A stretch of DNA of 64,000 bases, taken from NCBI RefSeq assembly GCF_003253565.1, contig NZ_QKUF01000001.1:577867-641866 (forward strand). The letters are read 5' to 3'. The notes under the pieces were generated by a model that was given only the letters and a program-made list of their open reading frames with translations, did not search any database and was not told the DNA's origin. Below, in pieces: positions 1-8,072 of the stretch. This DNA comes from Thermosporothrix hazakensis. Lineage in GTDB: Bacteria; Chloroflexota; Ktedonobacteria; Ktedonobacterales; Ktedonobacteraceae. A program made the translations under genes and the position numbers. Position 1 is the stretch's first letter. The number at the start of each line of letters is the position of its first letter.

Positions 1-1185
1 CTCATCCTGTATATGAACCTCCTCCAGTGCCTCAACCAATTCAAAAGCCGAAGAGAACCGTTGCTCCGGCTCCAGAGCCAGGGCACGAAGCAGCACACGT
101 TCCAGAGAGCGCGGGATTCCCGGGCGCAGTCTGGAAGGTTCCACTAATTCCAGCCCTTCACAGCGCTCAATCGCATTCATATATGCCTGCTCGATACTGG
201 TTCCCGTTGTCTCTGCGCCTGTCTGCTCGGCACGCATACGGCGTAACGCGACTATCGGAGCGAAACGCGTGAAAAACATATAAAGTAAAGCACCCAATGA
301 ATACACATCAGAGCGTTCGTCGGCGTATCCATAGAGCAACTCGGGCGCGATAAAAGGGTTATTTCCCGCGGTATTCAGGATCGGGAAAACACCATTATAA
401 ATCTGCTGCGGGGTAAACGGACCCGCACCTTCATGCCAGAAACAGGGGGCAGGCGGCCAGGAAAATAACAATGTCGGCGTCCAGGGGGCCACCCCATCAC
501 GATCAACCAGAATCGTCGTCGGGCTCACATCACCCAGAATAACGCCCAATCGATGCAACCGGGCAACCATTCGACACACCTGCAAGCCCCACTGCAAGGC
601 GCATTCTTTGTGCAACCACGCAGGCCAGCTCTCGCGCAGCAAAAGCTCTTGCAGTGTCATTGGTAATACCTGAAGATGGCTGTAAGCACACTGCAAGCGA
701 ATGATAAGATAGTAGCGCCCGCCCTCCACAAGCACACGCTCGCTCACCAGAGGCAGGCCAACGGGACAGAACAGCGTTGAGTGTTGCGCTTCTTCCAGCA
801 GAGCATTTTCGATACAATCGCGAACCAGCGGATCAAGCCCAACCAGCACCACTTCACGAATCGCAACCAGCGGCTCAAACTCTTTATCGCCACCCGCCGA
901 GCTACCGACCCGCCTTCCCAGATAGAGATTAACCCGGGGACGCTGATACAGCAGTTGCTCGATACAATAGCATCCATCCAGAATAATATCACCGTTCCGC
1001 AGTGGTTCACCTGTATCCGTGCCATCGGGATACGCGGAACAGAAATCTTGAAACGAGAGATCAAGCGGGGTCCGAATCAGGGAGAGCTGCCAGCGAGCAT
1101 ACGCCTGCTCAAGCGTTTCCTCTTCCTGATCATTTATGTTTGTACACATAGCAAGATGCACATCCTCCACCACTCCACAATACAT
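1..1185 (-). CDS. Protein kinase-like protein, probably a pseudokinase (3' end outside window)
   Basis: This minus-strand frame is open to the left edge, so the C-terminus is missing; 395 codons are visible. The start is an ATG at 1185 preceded by AAGGAAAAGG. The fold signature is that of a Ser/Thr kinase: an APE motif near residues 280-282, DVYSLG about 10 residues later, and a kinase C-lobe ending near the edge (RALALEPEQRF). Catalytic features are poor. VAIK is VAIR (Arg110). HRD is LGD (Asp219) and is followed by VSPTTIL instead of KPxN. No glycine-rich loop and no DFG can be found. I infer a regulatory pseudokinase rather than an active enzyme. The domain beyond the kinase fold lies outside the window, so its full role cannot be judged. 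Confidence 0.8.
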   Translation of the reverse strand, partial: MYCGVVEDVHLAMCTNINDQEEETLEQAYARWQLSLIRTPLDLSFQDFCSAYPDGTDTGEPLRNGDIILDGCYCIEQLLYQRPRVNLYLGRRVGSSAGGDKEFEPLVAIREVVLVGLDPLVRDCIENALLEEAQHSTLFCPVGLPLVSERVLVEGGRYYLIIRLQCAYSHLQVLPMTLQELLLRESWPAWLHKECALQWGLQVCRMVARLHRLGVILGDVSPTTILVDRDGVAPWTPTLLFSWPPAPCFWHEGAGPFTPQQIYNGVFPILNTAGNNPFIAPELLYGYADERSDVYSLGALLYMFFTRFAPIVALRRMRAEQTGAETTGTSIEQAYMNAIERCEGLELVEPSRLRPGIPRSLERVLLRALALEPEQRFSSAFELVEALEEVHIQDE

Positions 1186-1250
1186 GAAAACCTTTTCCTT
1201 AATTATTTTACCTGTCGCAGCAAGTTTTCTGTCACGTATCCATAGCTTGA

Positions 1251-1279
1251 TTGACATTTTTCAAAAAATACCGTAGGAT
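1251..1279 (+). promoter_or_regulatory. Sigma70-type promoter of the DUF3311-symporter operon
   Basis: TTGACA at 1251-1256, a 17-base spacer and TAGGAT at 1274-1279. It sits about 180 bases upstream of the DUF3311 gene, in the divergent gap with the minus-strand kinase gene. Transcription would start just before the folded leader at 1286. Confidence 0.7.
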
Positions 1280-1285
1280 AGCATG

Positions 1286-1381
1286 AAAGTAGTTTACTCA
1301 GCAAACCGCTTATCATCGGGAATGGAACGTCTCTTCTGGTCTATGTACCAGAGGAACCAGCGATGTTCCATAAACTACTTT
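1286..1381 (+). promoter_or_regulatory. Highly structured 5' leader RNA, possible cis-regulatory element
   Basis: The leader closes with a perfect 11-bp helix (1286-1296 with 1371-1381). Directly stacked inside is a 6-bp helix (1323-1328 with 1365-1370), which encloses a 9-bp hairpin (1332-1340 with 1347-1355, loop CTATGT). A short CCG/CGG hairpin can form at 1306-1319, giving a branched fold. GTTT at 1292-1295 could alternatively pair with AAAC at about 1303-1306, which would open the outer helix. I do not recognise a known riboswitch core. No terminator follows, so any control would be translational. The downstream genes encode DUF3311 and a sodium:solute symporter. Confidence 0.5.
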
Positions 1382-1456
1382 GTGTTGTTCCCTTTCCAGT
1401 TTCATTCTATACTTTTTGTATTCATCACCTCTCTACCCACGAAAAGGAGAACAGCC

Positions 1457-1660
1457 ATGCTAGACCAACAAGGACGACGAAGACGTTGGGCGCGGCTCTT
1501 GTTTATCATTCCTCTGGTAGCCCTGCTCTGGGTGCCATTCTACAGCTCCGGTAGCCCCGAACTGTTTGGCTTCCCCTACTTCTACTGGTATCAGCTACTC
1601 TGGATTATTTTCACTTCCCTGATTACCGCAGGCGTCTACCTCTTTGAGACCAGACGCTAA
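1457..1660 (+). CDS. DUF3311 small membrane protein
   Basis: 67 residues, starting at the ATG preceded by AAAAGGAGAACAGCC; an upstream in-frame start at 1283 would overlap the folded leader and lacks a ribosome site. An Arg-rich N-terminus (QGRRRRWARLL) is followed by two predicted membrane helices, about residues 11-28 and 40-62, with a charged FETRR tail. This matches DUF3311 proteins, which typically sit directly upstream of a sodium:solute symporter, as here (gap about 90 bases). They are presumed accessory partners of MctP-type permeases. The pairing is known from families; the partnership here is inferred from gene order. Confidence 0.8.
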   Translation: MLDQQGRRRRWARLLFIIPLVALLWVPFYSSGSPELFGFPYFYWYQLLWIIFTSLITAGVYLFETRR

Positions 1661-1749
1661 CCCGACTACTACCCGTCCCATAAAAGGCATTTAGCGCGGC
1701 CTTTTGACTTCACTCATCGATGTCTTTGCATGAAAGGAAGAGAGACACC

Positions 1750-3345
1750 ATGCAATGGGATGCAATCATTATCTTTCTATTTTTCTTCCTTTTTGTCACC
1801 GTGCTTGGCTTTATCGCAGCCCGCTGGCGGCGCGGTGACTTGAATAAGCTGCATGAATGGGGGCTGGCAGGGCGCCGCTTCGGCACGCTTATTACGTGGT
1901 TTCTGCTTGGTGGTGACCTCTACACCGCCTACACCTTTATCGCGGTACCGGCTGCCATGTTTGGCGTGGGCATTATGAGCGGCTGGTTTGCCGTTCCCTA
2001 TGCCACGATCGCCTATCCGCTGGTCTACCTGTTCATGCCGAAACTGTGGGCAGTCTGTAGACGGCATAACTATGTGACTGCCGCCGACTTTGTCCGGGGG
2101 CGTTTCGGCAGCGGCTTACTGGCTCTGGCGATCGCGTTCACAGGGATTCTGGCAACCATGCCCTATATCGCGCTACAAATGTTTGGAATTCAGGTTGCAC
2201 TTGAAGGGTTGGGCATTCCAACCATGATCCCTATCGGGGGCGTGAATGTCGATATCCCGTTATTGATCGCGTTCCTGATCCTGGCAGCATACACCTATAC
2301 CAGCGGTCTTCGTGCTCCTGCGATGATTGCACTGGTAAAGGATATCATGATCTTTATTGTGCTCTTTGCCGCGATTATCTATATTCCCTACGCCCTCGGA
2401 GGCTTCGGCCCGATCTTTCAGGCAGCCAGTGAGAAGGCAGCGCAGGTCAAAACCTTTATCTTCCTGCCACAACCTGAACATTTCCTCGGTTACGCGACGC
2501 TGGCACTTGGTTCTGCACTGGCCCTCTTCCTGTATCCACACTCGGTTACTGGCGTGCTGAGCAGCAGCAGCCCGCGAGCGGTCAAGCGCAATATGGCGCT
2601 GCTGCCGATCTACTCGCTGATGCTTGGCCTGCTGGCGCTGCTCGGCTATATGGCAATCGCTGCAAAAACAAAGCCAATTGCCGGTCTGGGGAATAACGGA
2701 TCTATCCCGGCACTGCTGAATCAATTCTTCCCTTCATGGTTTACCGGCTTTGCCTTTGCCGCCATCGCGATCAGCGCGTTAGTGCCCGCAGCCGTCATGT
2801 CCATTGCAGCCGCAAACCTCTTTACTCGTAACATCTACAAGGAATACCTGCGCCCTGGAGCAGGCGACCGTGAAGAATCCGAGGTAGCGAAATGGGCCTC
2901 ATTTGTGCTGAAGTTCGGGGCCCTGCTCTTCATCCTGAGCATCGACAAGCAGCTTGTGATTAACTTCCAGCTTCTCGGAGGTATCTGGATTATTCAGACA
3001 CTGCCCGCTGTCTTTCTTGGCCTCTATACGAACTGGTTCAACCGCTGGGCGCTGCTGATCGGCTGGCTGGCAGGGATGGTCTCAGGAACCTGGATCGTGA
3101 TTGCCAATTCCACTGGAGCAGCCGTGAAAACGGTCGCGCCGATTATCCTGGGCCCAATTCACCTGCCCATTACTTATATCGCGATTACCTCAGTGGTCCT
3201 CAATATCCTGCTCGTGCTGATCCTGACACCGATCTTCAACATCTTCAGCCCTCAGAAGGGGCTGGACAGTACGCAGCCAGGCGATTATGATGAAGATCTC
3301 ATTCCTGCTCAGGAGCCTGAACCGATCGGACAAGCCCTGAGCTAG
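1750..3345 (+). CDS. Sodium:solute symporter family transporter (MctP-like)
   Basis: 531 residues from the ATG at 1750, chosen because GGAAG lies just upstream; an in-frame ATG at 1720 lacks a ribosome site. Many hydrophobic helices run from residue 4 to about 510, ending in an acidic cytoplasmic tail. The segment LLGGDLYTAYTF after the first helices and the EWGLAGRRFG motif are typical of the SSS family (TC 2.A.21), particularly monocarboxylate permeases of the MctP type that pair with DUF3311 proteins. It probably couples Na+ or H+ to uptake of a small organic acid such as acetate, lactate or pyruvate; the substrate is inferred. It is cotranscribed with the DUF3311 gene and followed by a strong terminator. 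Confidence 0.85.
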   Translation: MQWDAIIIFLFFFLFVTVLGFIAARWRRGDLNKLHEWGLAGRRFGTLITWFLLGGDLYTAYTFIAVPAAMFGVGIMSGWFAVPYATIAYPLVYLFMPKLWAVCRRHNYVTAADFVRGRFGSGLLALAIAFTGILATMPYIALQMFGIQVALEGLGIPTMIPIGGVNVDIPLLIAFLILAAYTYTSGLRAPAMIALVKDIMIFIVLFAAIIYIPYALGGFGPIFQAASEKAAQVKTFIFLPQPEHFLGYATLALGSALALFLYPHSVTGVLSSSSPRAVKRNMALLPIYSLMLGLLALLGYMAIAAKTKPIAGLGNNGSIPALLNQFFPSWFTGFAFAAIAISALVPAAVMSIAAANLFTRNIYKEYLRPGAGDREESEVAKWASFVLKFGALLFILSIDKQLVINFQLLGGIWIIQTLPAVFLGLYTNWFNRWALLIGWLAGMVSGTWIVIANSTGAAVKTVAPIILGPIHLPITYIAITSVVLNILLVLILTPIFNIFSPQKGLDSTQPGDYDEDLIPAQEPEPIGQALS

Positions 3346-3359
3346 ATTCGGATATCAAG

Positions 3360-3393
3360 GAAGTTCCTGCACACGCAGGGGCTTCTTTTTTTT
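3360..3393 (+). terminator. Rho-independent terminator after the symporter
   Basis: An 11-bp hairpin (3360-3370 with 3375-3385, two G.T pairs, loop ACAC) is followed directly by eight T residues. Confidence 0.9.
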
Positions 3394-3405
3394 GCATCTC
3401 ATCAA

Positions 3406-3432
3406 TTGCACTCCTCCGCTTCGTGCTATAAT
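3406..3432 (+). promoter_or_regulatory. Extended -10 promoter
   Basis: TGCTATAAT with the -10 hexamer at 3427-3432 and a TTGCAC -35-like hexamer at 3406-3411. The spacer is a short 15 bases, so the extended TG probably compensates. It would drive the gene starting at 3470. Confidence 0.65.
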
Positions 3433-3469
3433 AGGCACAATGCTACTAACAGCCACACGGGAGCGCAGA

Positions 3470-3964
3470 ATGAGTTACGAAGACGAATTTGATGAAACCG
3501 AACCAGAGGAAGGAAGTGACAATTTACTCGCAGACGATCAATTGCGCCTTCCTGAAAACGCCAATATCCTGGTCCGTATCCACGCTGTTCGGGCCTGGCT
3601 TGATCGCCGCCAGCGCGAGATAAAATTAGCGATAGGGCAATCAGCGCTGAAAATGCAATACATTATGGAGGAAGAGGATGAGCGGCCCCGCCGGCGGCGT
3701 ACGCAGGTTGATTCTCTTCAACAGATACAGCAGCTTCAGCAAGCAATTCAGGATGCTCAGGAGCAACTTCAGATGTTTGAAGACGCCGCCATGCTGCTTC
3801 AAGAATGCGTTGACCACCATACAAGCGGTGAAGGCACCCTGGTTGAATACTACCTGCTGCTTGAGGACGCCCTGTTGCAGGTGGAAGACCATCCCGCGCA
3901 AGTTGAGGCCCTTAGTGAAGTGATACGGAGGGTTGAACATGTGTCGGCCCCCGACCTTGACTAG
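3470..3964 (+). CDS. Acidic coiled-coil protein of unknown function
   Basis: 164 residues from the ATG at 3470, with GGGAG upstream; the longer frame from 3392 would run through the promoter and terminator and is rejected. The N-terminus is very acidic (YEDEFDETEPEEG). An amphipathic helix (ILVRIHAVRAWLDRRQREIK) follows, then a DERPRRRRTQ patch and a Gln-rich segment (about residues 78-100) predicted to form a coiled coil. No signal peptide or membrane helix is seen. I do not recognise the family. It stands alone between its own promoter and terminator. Confidence 0.75.
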   Translation: MSYEDEFDETEPEEGSDNLLADDQLRLPENANILVRIHAVRAWLDRRQREIKLAIGQSALKMQYIMEEEDERPRRRRTQVDSLQQIQQLQQAIQDAQEQLQMFEDAAMLLQECVDHHTSGEGTLVEYYLLLEDALLQVEDHPAQVEALSEVIRRVEHVSAPDLD

Positions 3965-3970
3965 CCACAC

Positions 3971-4011
3971 AAAAAAGAGCGAGGGCTGAGAAGGTCCTTC
4001 GCTCTTTTTTT
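3971..4011. terminator. Bidirectional terminator between convergent genes
   Basis: GAGCGA with TCGCTC plus two or three further pairs across one bulge, flanked by an A-run at 3971-3976 and a T-run at 4004-4011. It can serve both the plus gene ending at 3964 and the minus gene ending at 4022. Confidence 0.85.
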
Positions 4012-4021
4012 GTTCTGAGAG

Positions 4022-4621
4022 CTACTTTTCTTTCAGAGGAATAAGCGTCGTGCCAATGCGCAGCTTGATATCTCCAAGCGAGATCTGCTGATCAACCGGA
4101 AAATCAATATAGCCTTCCTTGGTCTCTCCCTGCAAGAGCTCGGGAGGCAGTCCAGCAAATTTGGGGCTGATCTCCTTGCCATTGCTGAGCGCAAGCGCGA
4201 CTTCGGAAGAAACATACTGGAAGCCAATGGGCTTCTGCGTCGTATTCCTGACTTTTACATAAATACGAGTAGTATACGGGCTACTTTTCTTCTTGAGATC
4301 CGAAAAGCTCTCGGCTGTTTGTGCTTTCTCTAGCGTAAACTCCAATCCCTGCACCGTAACAGGCTGCGTCTTCAATGCAACCTCTTCCATCAGGTTGACG
4401 GGACTCGGAACCGGTTTGGTATCTTCTGCAAGAGGATTATCAGAGAGCGTTTCGGCGCGTGGCAGGTGACTGAAGAGCATCCAGCCAATCACGCCAAGAA
4501 TCATTAGTGCAAATAAGCCAGCCAGGGTCAACCACTTTCCTCGACCCTGAGTCGTTTCTAGAACCTCATTGTCCTCTTCCAGTTCTATCTTTGTTGGCTC
4601 CTGCTGTTCCGTTTGAGTCAT
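4022..4621 (-). CDS. Membrane-anchored protein with DUF4352-like outer domain
   Basis: 199 residues, ATG at 4621 with AGGAG upstream; an in-frame GTG at 4663 overlaps the promoter region and is less likely. It has a short acidic cytoplasmic segment, one membrane helix at about residues 29-51 (LTLAGLFALMILGVIGW), then an exported domain. That domain shows beta strands such as TRIYVKVRNTTQKPIGF, resembling DUF4352 or other immunoglobulin-like domains of bacterial surface proteins. Function is unknown. An extended -10 promoter lies immediately upstream on the same strand, and the bidirectional terminator follows. Confidence 0.75.
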   Translation of the reverse strand: MTQTEQQEPTKIELEEDNEVLETTQGRGKWLTLAGLFALMILGVIGWMLFSHLPRAETLSDNPLAEDTKPVPSPVNLMEEVALKTQPVTVQGLEFTLEKAQTAESFSDLKKKSSPYTTRIYVKVRNTTQKPIGFQYVSSEVALALSNGKEISPKFAGLPPELLQGETKEGYIDFPVDQQISLGDIKLRIGTTLIPLKEK

Positions 4622-4665
4622 GATGATACTTTTCTCCTGTTTGACTAGTCCACAAGTTACCACCT

Positions 4666-4674
4666 ATTATAGCA
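4666..4674 (-). promoter_or_regulatory. Extended -10 promoter element (TGCTATAAT)
   Basis: TGCTATAAT read on the minus strand, about 45 bases upstream of the ATG at 4621. No convincing -35 hexamer was found. Identical 9-mers occur at four other intergenic sites in the window. Confidence 0.6.
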
Positions 4675-5053
4675 ATTAATGGCACGAAACGAGTAGAGGA
4701 ACTTCCCATCTCCAGTATGACTGTGTCGGAGCTTCAGCGACCTTCCTGGCACTCAATCAGTGCTCAGCAGTACCATTGTATGGGATTACGGGCCACGTTT
4801 TCCTGTCACGCCAGTCTCTTCACCACAGGGATACAGCATTTATCAACCTCCACTTACTCTTCACTTTCAAGCAAAAATAGGAGAATAAATTACAACGTGA
4901 CTGAGGGAATTTAGCTATACTGCTTCCTCCCCGTTGACAGGCCAAGCATCCGATTGCTATGCTAAGGACAGCAACTCATCCATTAGACAACAGACCGCGT
5001 TTCTCATTCGTTACGGCCGTATAAAATAGAGCTGGCAGGGGTTCAATTTTCTC
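4675..5053. other. Intergenic region between divergent genes
   Basis: About 380 bases with no supportable gene. A 65-codon frame at 4717-4914 has no ribosome site and an unconvincing composition. The only clear signal is the promoter candidate at 4934-4963. Confidence 0.5.
4934..4963 (+). promoter_or_regulatory. Sigma70-type promoter upstream of the degenerate kinase gene
   Basis: TTGACA at 4934-4939, an 18-base spacer and TATGCT at 4958-4963 with TGC in front (extended -10). It lies about 90 bases upstream of the start at 5054. Confidence 0.6.
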
Positions 5054-6748
5054 ATGCAAGAACATGCTTCTTTTATTGGCAGACAACTTGGGAATTATCT
5101 TATCACTGGCGTGCTGGCATCCGACTCACACTGTATTCATTTCCAGGCACAGAACATTTCCATTCCTCAACAAATAGTACAGATCCAATTCTATCCTCAT
5201 GCGCCTCTGACCGAGGCACAGGCGTATGAGGCCTTCCAGCAGGAAACGGCAATGCTCCGAAGCTTGCAGCACGAGTCCCTTCTTCCCTATCTTGATGCTG
5301 GCATTGAACACGGAATCCCCTATCTGGTCAGGCCATATCTGCCTGCTCGGACACTGGAAACACTCTTACAACAGCAGCCAGAGCGCCAATTCACCTGCAC
5401 CGCCATGGATATACTGATCTCACAGATCGGGCAGGCGCTCACCTATTTACACTCACAGGACATCGTGTATGGAAACCTGCACCCCGGAAGCCTGCTTCTG
5501 GCGGACAACGGGCAGCTCTTTCTGACCGATATCCATCTGCACTCGCTGCCCAATGCTGAACCTACCGACAAAACCGCGCCTTATTTACCGCCCGAGGCAC
5601 CTTCGGGAGATGCCGAGAAAAAGAATGATCTCTATGCATTGGCAGCCATTGCTTACGAGCTGCTCACGCGGCAAAAACCCTATCACGTGCCTTCAACCAC
5701 GCAACCTGGCACCTACTATCGCACAAAAACGCTGATAGCGCCCTCGCATCTTAACCCGGCCATCCCGTCCGAAGTCGATTTGATACTGCTTCAGGCATTG
5801 AGTCGGGATCCGGCCCAACGCTACTCAAAACTGCCCCGCCTGCTGGCCGCCTTGAGTGCCGCCACAAAGGGAGAAGTCTATCAAAGTATTCCATCAATTC
5901 CGGATCCGCAGCCCGGGCAGGTTGCGCCAAACGCTTTTGATCTTGCCGCAGCCCCCACACAGCTAGACATACCTCAGATGCAGCAACCTGATATGGGGAC
6001 TTTCGATGCACCGACCGCTGCACAGCCTGTTGCCGAGCCAGTCGCGCCTCATCCTTTGCCGCAGCGCCCACCAGCCAATCAACAGCCCAACAAGTGGGTC
6101 GTGCTCTCAACCGTGGGGGCAATCCTGTTGGTCATCTTTGCCTGCGTTGGTGGCGGCCTTGCCTTCTTTCATCCCATCTCACAACCAAAACAGATCACGA
6201 ACGCCAGTGAACCAACCACGATTACAATCAGCACCGAGGATGTATCTATAACGCAAACACCTGGCGCCACCTCTACACCGACAGCAACTCCTTCTCCGAC
6301 AGCGACACCTTCCCCCACCCTTACGCCTTCACCCACACCAACACTCACGCCCTCACCGACAGCGACTCCTTCCCCCACCCCTACGCCTTCACCCACACCC
6401 GAAGTTAAGGCGGGCACACTTGCGCTGGAAACAGCCACCTTTGCGCCCTCGATGGCAGGCGGGAATTGTCCGTTTATGGGTTATGATAGCAAGCATAATC
6501 TTGTGTTTCGCTGTCAGACAACGCTGACCTTGAGCGATGACGCCTCAACAGAGCAGCATTGGAGTGCCGCAGCCTCAGGAATCGTAGCGAGTTTTCCTTC
6601 AGGGAATGAGGGAACCCTGGCACCAGGAGAGCGAACATCTATCACCTTTCAGGTCTATATCCCCTCCTATAAGCAGCTCTGTCAGCAGGGAACCATTACC
6701 TTCACAGCACAGGGGACATCAACAACCGCGGTCTGGAAATGCTCTTAA
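5054..6748 (+). CDS. Membrane-anchored pseudokinase with Thr/Pro linker and external domain
   Basis: 564 residues. Residues about 10-275 have the Ser/Thr kinase fold, but key residues are missing: the VAIK lysine is Gln45 (VQIQF), HRD is YGN (139-141), DFG is TDI (158-160), and there is no glycine loop. One membrane helix spans about residues 348-372. A repetitive linker of Thr, Pro, Ser and Ala (about 409-450) follows, then an external domain with Cys in NCPFMGY, FRCQT, KQLCQQG and the terminal KCS. I infer a catalytically dead receptor-like protein that may bind a ligand outside and signal or scaffold inside. It is a single-gene unit. Confidence 0.85.
   Translation: MQEHASFIGRQLGNYLITGVLASDSHCIHFQAQNISIPQQIVQIQFYPHAPLTEAQAYEAFQQETAMLRSLQHESLLPYLDAGIEHGIPYLVRPYLPARTLETLLQQQPERQFTCTAMDILISQIGQALTYLHSQDIVYGNLHPGSLLLADNGQLFLTDIHLHSLPNAEPTDKTAPYLPPEAPSGDAEKKNDLYALAAIAYELLTRQKPYHVPSTTQPGTYYRTKTLIAPSHLNPAIPSEVDLILLQALSRDPAQRYSKLPRLLAALSAATKGEVYQSIPSIPDPQPGQVAPNAFDLAAAPTQLDIPQMQQPDMGTFDAPTAAQPVAEPVAPHPLPQRPPANQQPNKWVVLSTVGAILLVIFACVGGGLAFFHPISQPKQITNASEPTTITISTEDVSITQTPGATSTPTATPSPTATPSPTLTPSPTPTLTPSPTATPSPTPTPSPTPEVKAGTLALETATFAPSMAGGNCPFMGYDSKHNLVFRCQTTLTLSDDASTEQHWSAAASGIVASFPSGNEGTLAPGERTSITFQVYIPSYKQLCQQGTITFTAQGTSTTAVWKCS
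6281..6403 (+). repeat. Imperfect tandem repeat (60-bp period) encoding a Thr/Pro linker
   Basis: Bases 6297-6340 recur at 6357-6400 with two substitutions, a period of exactly 60 bp (20 residues). Shorter PSPT/TPSP units repeat within it. It lies in frame inside the pseudokinase gene and could change length by slippage without breaking the frame. Confidence 0.8.
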
Positions 6749-6756
6749 GAAAGATA

Positions 6757-6782
6757 GGCTCCTCGAGCACAGGGAGCCCCTT
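6757..6782. terminator. Weak terminator-like hairpin between convergent genes
   Basis: GGCTCC (6757-6762) pairs with GGAGCC (6773-6778). The T-tracts are short on both strands. It may end the plus-strand pseudokinase transcript and the minus-strand operon. Confidence 0.4.
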
Positions 6783-7207
6783 TACCGGCGCTCTCCATTG
6801 CGCATGGCAAATTGACGCACTACGTCAAGAAGATCGCGAACATGGAACGGTTTGACAATCACCTGCTCAACCCCCAGTTTGAGCGCCTCAGCCTCTCGCA
6901 TGCCTGCCGTAATCACCACAATTGCAGGCTGCGGGAGCGAGGGGTGCCATTGGCTGCGCAGGCGTTGCAGGAATGTATTGCCATCCATACCCGGCATTGC
7001 CAGATCAAGCAGGATCACAGCAGGATAGCGCCCTTCATGTAAAGCAGTTGTCAGCCAATCCAGTGCTTCCTGACCTTCAGCCGCCTCCGCAGGCTCGTAC
7101 CCATCAAGCTCTAAAGCCCAGGAAACCATATCCCGTATCGCCGGATTATCATCAACCACAAGGACCAGTGGAGGATGTTGTCCATCCCAAGACTGTACCT
7201 GGCTCAT
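6782..7207 (-). CDS. Response regulator receiver domain protein (CheY-like)
   Basis: 141 residues, a single receiver domain without an output domain. The acidic pair is DD19-20, the phosphoacceptor is Asp68 in LLDLAMPGMDG, the conserved Thr is T100 in VVITAG and the Lys is K119 in VIVKPF, so the phosphorylation site looks intact. The start has GAGGG nine bases upstream. It lies 61 bases downstream of the alpha/beta hydrolase on the same strand and may be the last gene of that operon. No histidine kinase is adjacent, so its phosphodonor is unknown. Such stand-alone receivers usually work through protein-protein contact. Confidence 0.92.
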   Translation of the reverse strand: MSQVQSWDGQHPPLVLVVDDNPAIRDMVSWALELDGYEPAEAAEGQEALDWLTTALHEGRYPAVILLDLAMPGMDGNTFLQRLRSQWHPSLPQPAIVVITAGMREAEALKLGVEQVIVKPFHVRDLLDVVRQFAMRNGERR

Positions 7208-7268
7208 GACTTTTATCCCTCAGGGGAACGTACCGCCTCCCGGCACGTTTCAGTAAGAGCAACAAGCA

Positions 7269-8066
7269 CTACAGAGTTTTCGGTAAAAACGAGCGGAGAG
7301 CCTGATCAAAGCGTGCCGGTTGCTCAAGGTTCGACAGATGCCCGGCCTCTGGAATAACAACAAACTGCGCATCAGGAATACGAGCGGCATAGGCCTGTAC
7401 CTTCTGCGGAGTCATAAGGCTATCCTGCTCGCCCGTGATAACCAGTACGGGGCAATGGATATGAGGAAGCAGGTCGGTCGAATCCAGACGCTGAGCCATA
7501 CCACGGGAGGCCCCGGCAATCCCTTCCGGGGTCGCAGCATGGATCATCTGGCGCACACGGGCTTCAATTTCAGGATGATGCTGTCGGGTAGCAACCGAGA
7601 GCAGTTTTGGCACCTGAATATCAGCAATCGGGTCGACGCCCTGCGCTTCAACCAGCGTTGCCACCTTCTCTCGGTTTGCTTTGCCCTCCGCATCATCAGG
7701 TTCGGGCTTCGTATTGGCCAGAACCAGCCCGCGCACGCGCTGCGGATATTTGCGTAAGAATGCAAAGGCCACATAGCCGCCCATTGAGAGCCCACAGAGA
7801 ACAGCGTTCTGCATTCCCAGGGCATCCATCAGGCCAGCGACATCATCGGCCAGCGCTTCCATTGTGCTGACCCCAGTATCCGCCTCGCTCTCGCCAAAGC
7901 CACGCCAATCCAGCGAAACCAGGCGATAACGATTCTCGGGGAGCAGCGCCTTGATCGTCTCATCCCACATGCTCCGATTGAGCGGGAAGGCATGCAAGAA
8001 GAGAAGCGGAACCCCTATTCCATGATCGTCGTAAGCTATATCTCGGCCTTTGATTCTTACTTTCAC
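7269..8066 (-). CDS. Alpha/beta hydrolase
   Basis: 265 residues. A complete triad is visible: Ser94 in the nucleophile elbow GLSMGG, Asp215 in TGEQDSL and His243 in EAGHLSN. The oxyanion-hole region is FLHAFPLN. Length and motifs fit the single-domain hydrolases of the RsbQ/3-oxoadipate enol-lactonase type; the substrate is unknown. The gene starts six bases after lipA ends and is part of the dehydrogenase operon. In some acetoin-dehydrogenase systems the E2 subunit carries a hydrolase of this fold, which makes the position suggestive but not proof of that pathway. Confidence 0.88.
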   Translation of the reverse strand: MKVRIKGRDIAYDDHGIGVPLLFLHAFPLNRSMWDETIKALLPENRYRLVSLDWRGFGESEADTGVSTMEALADDVAGLMDALGMQNAVLCGLSMGGYVAFAFLRKYPQRVRGLVLANTKPEPDDAEGKANREKVATLVEAQGVDPIADIQVPKLLSVATRQHHPEIEARVRQMIHAATPEGIAGASRGMAQRLDSTDLLPHIHCPVLVITGEQDSLMTPQKVQAYAARIPDAQFVVIPEAGHLSNLEQPARFDQALRSFLPKTL

Positions 8067-8072
8067 AGATAC

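Noticed and set aside
4717..4914. 65-codon plus-strand frame between the two signalling genes
   Set aside because: No ribosome site or promoter spacing, composition looks random.
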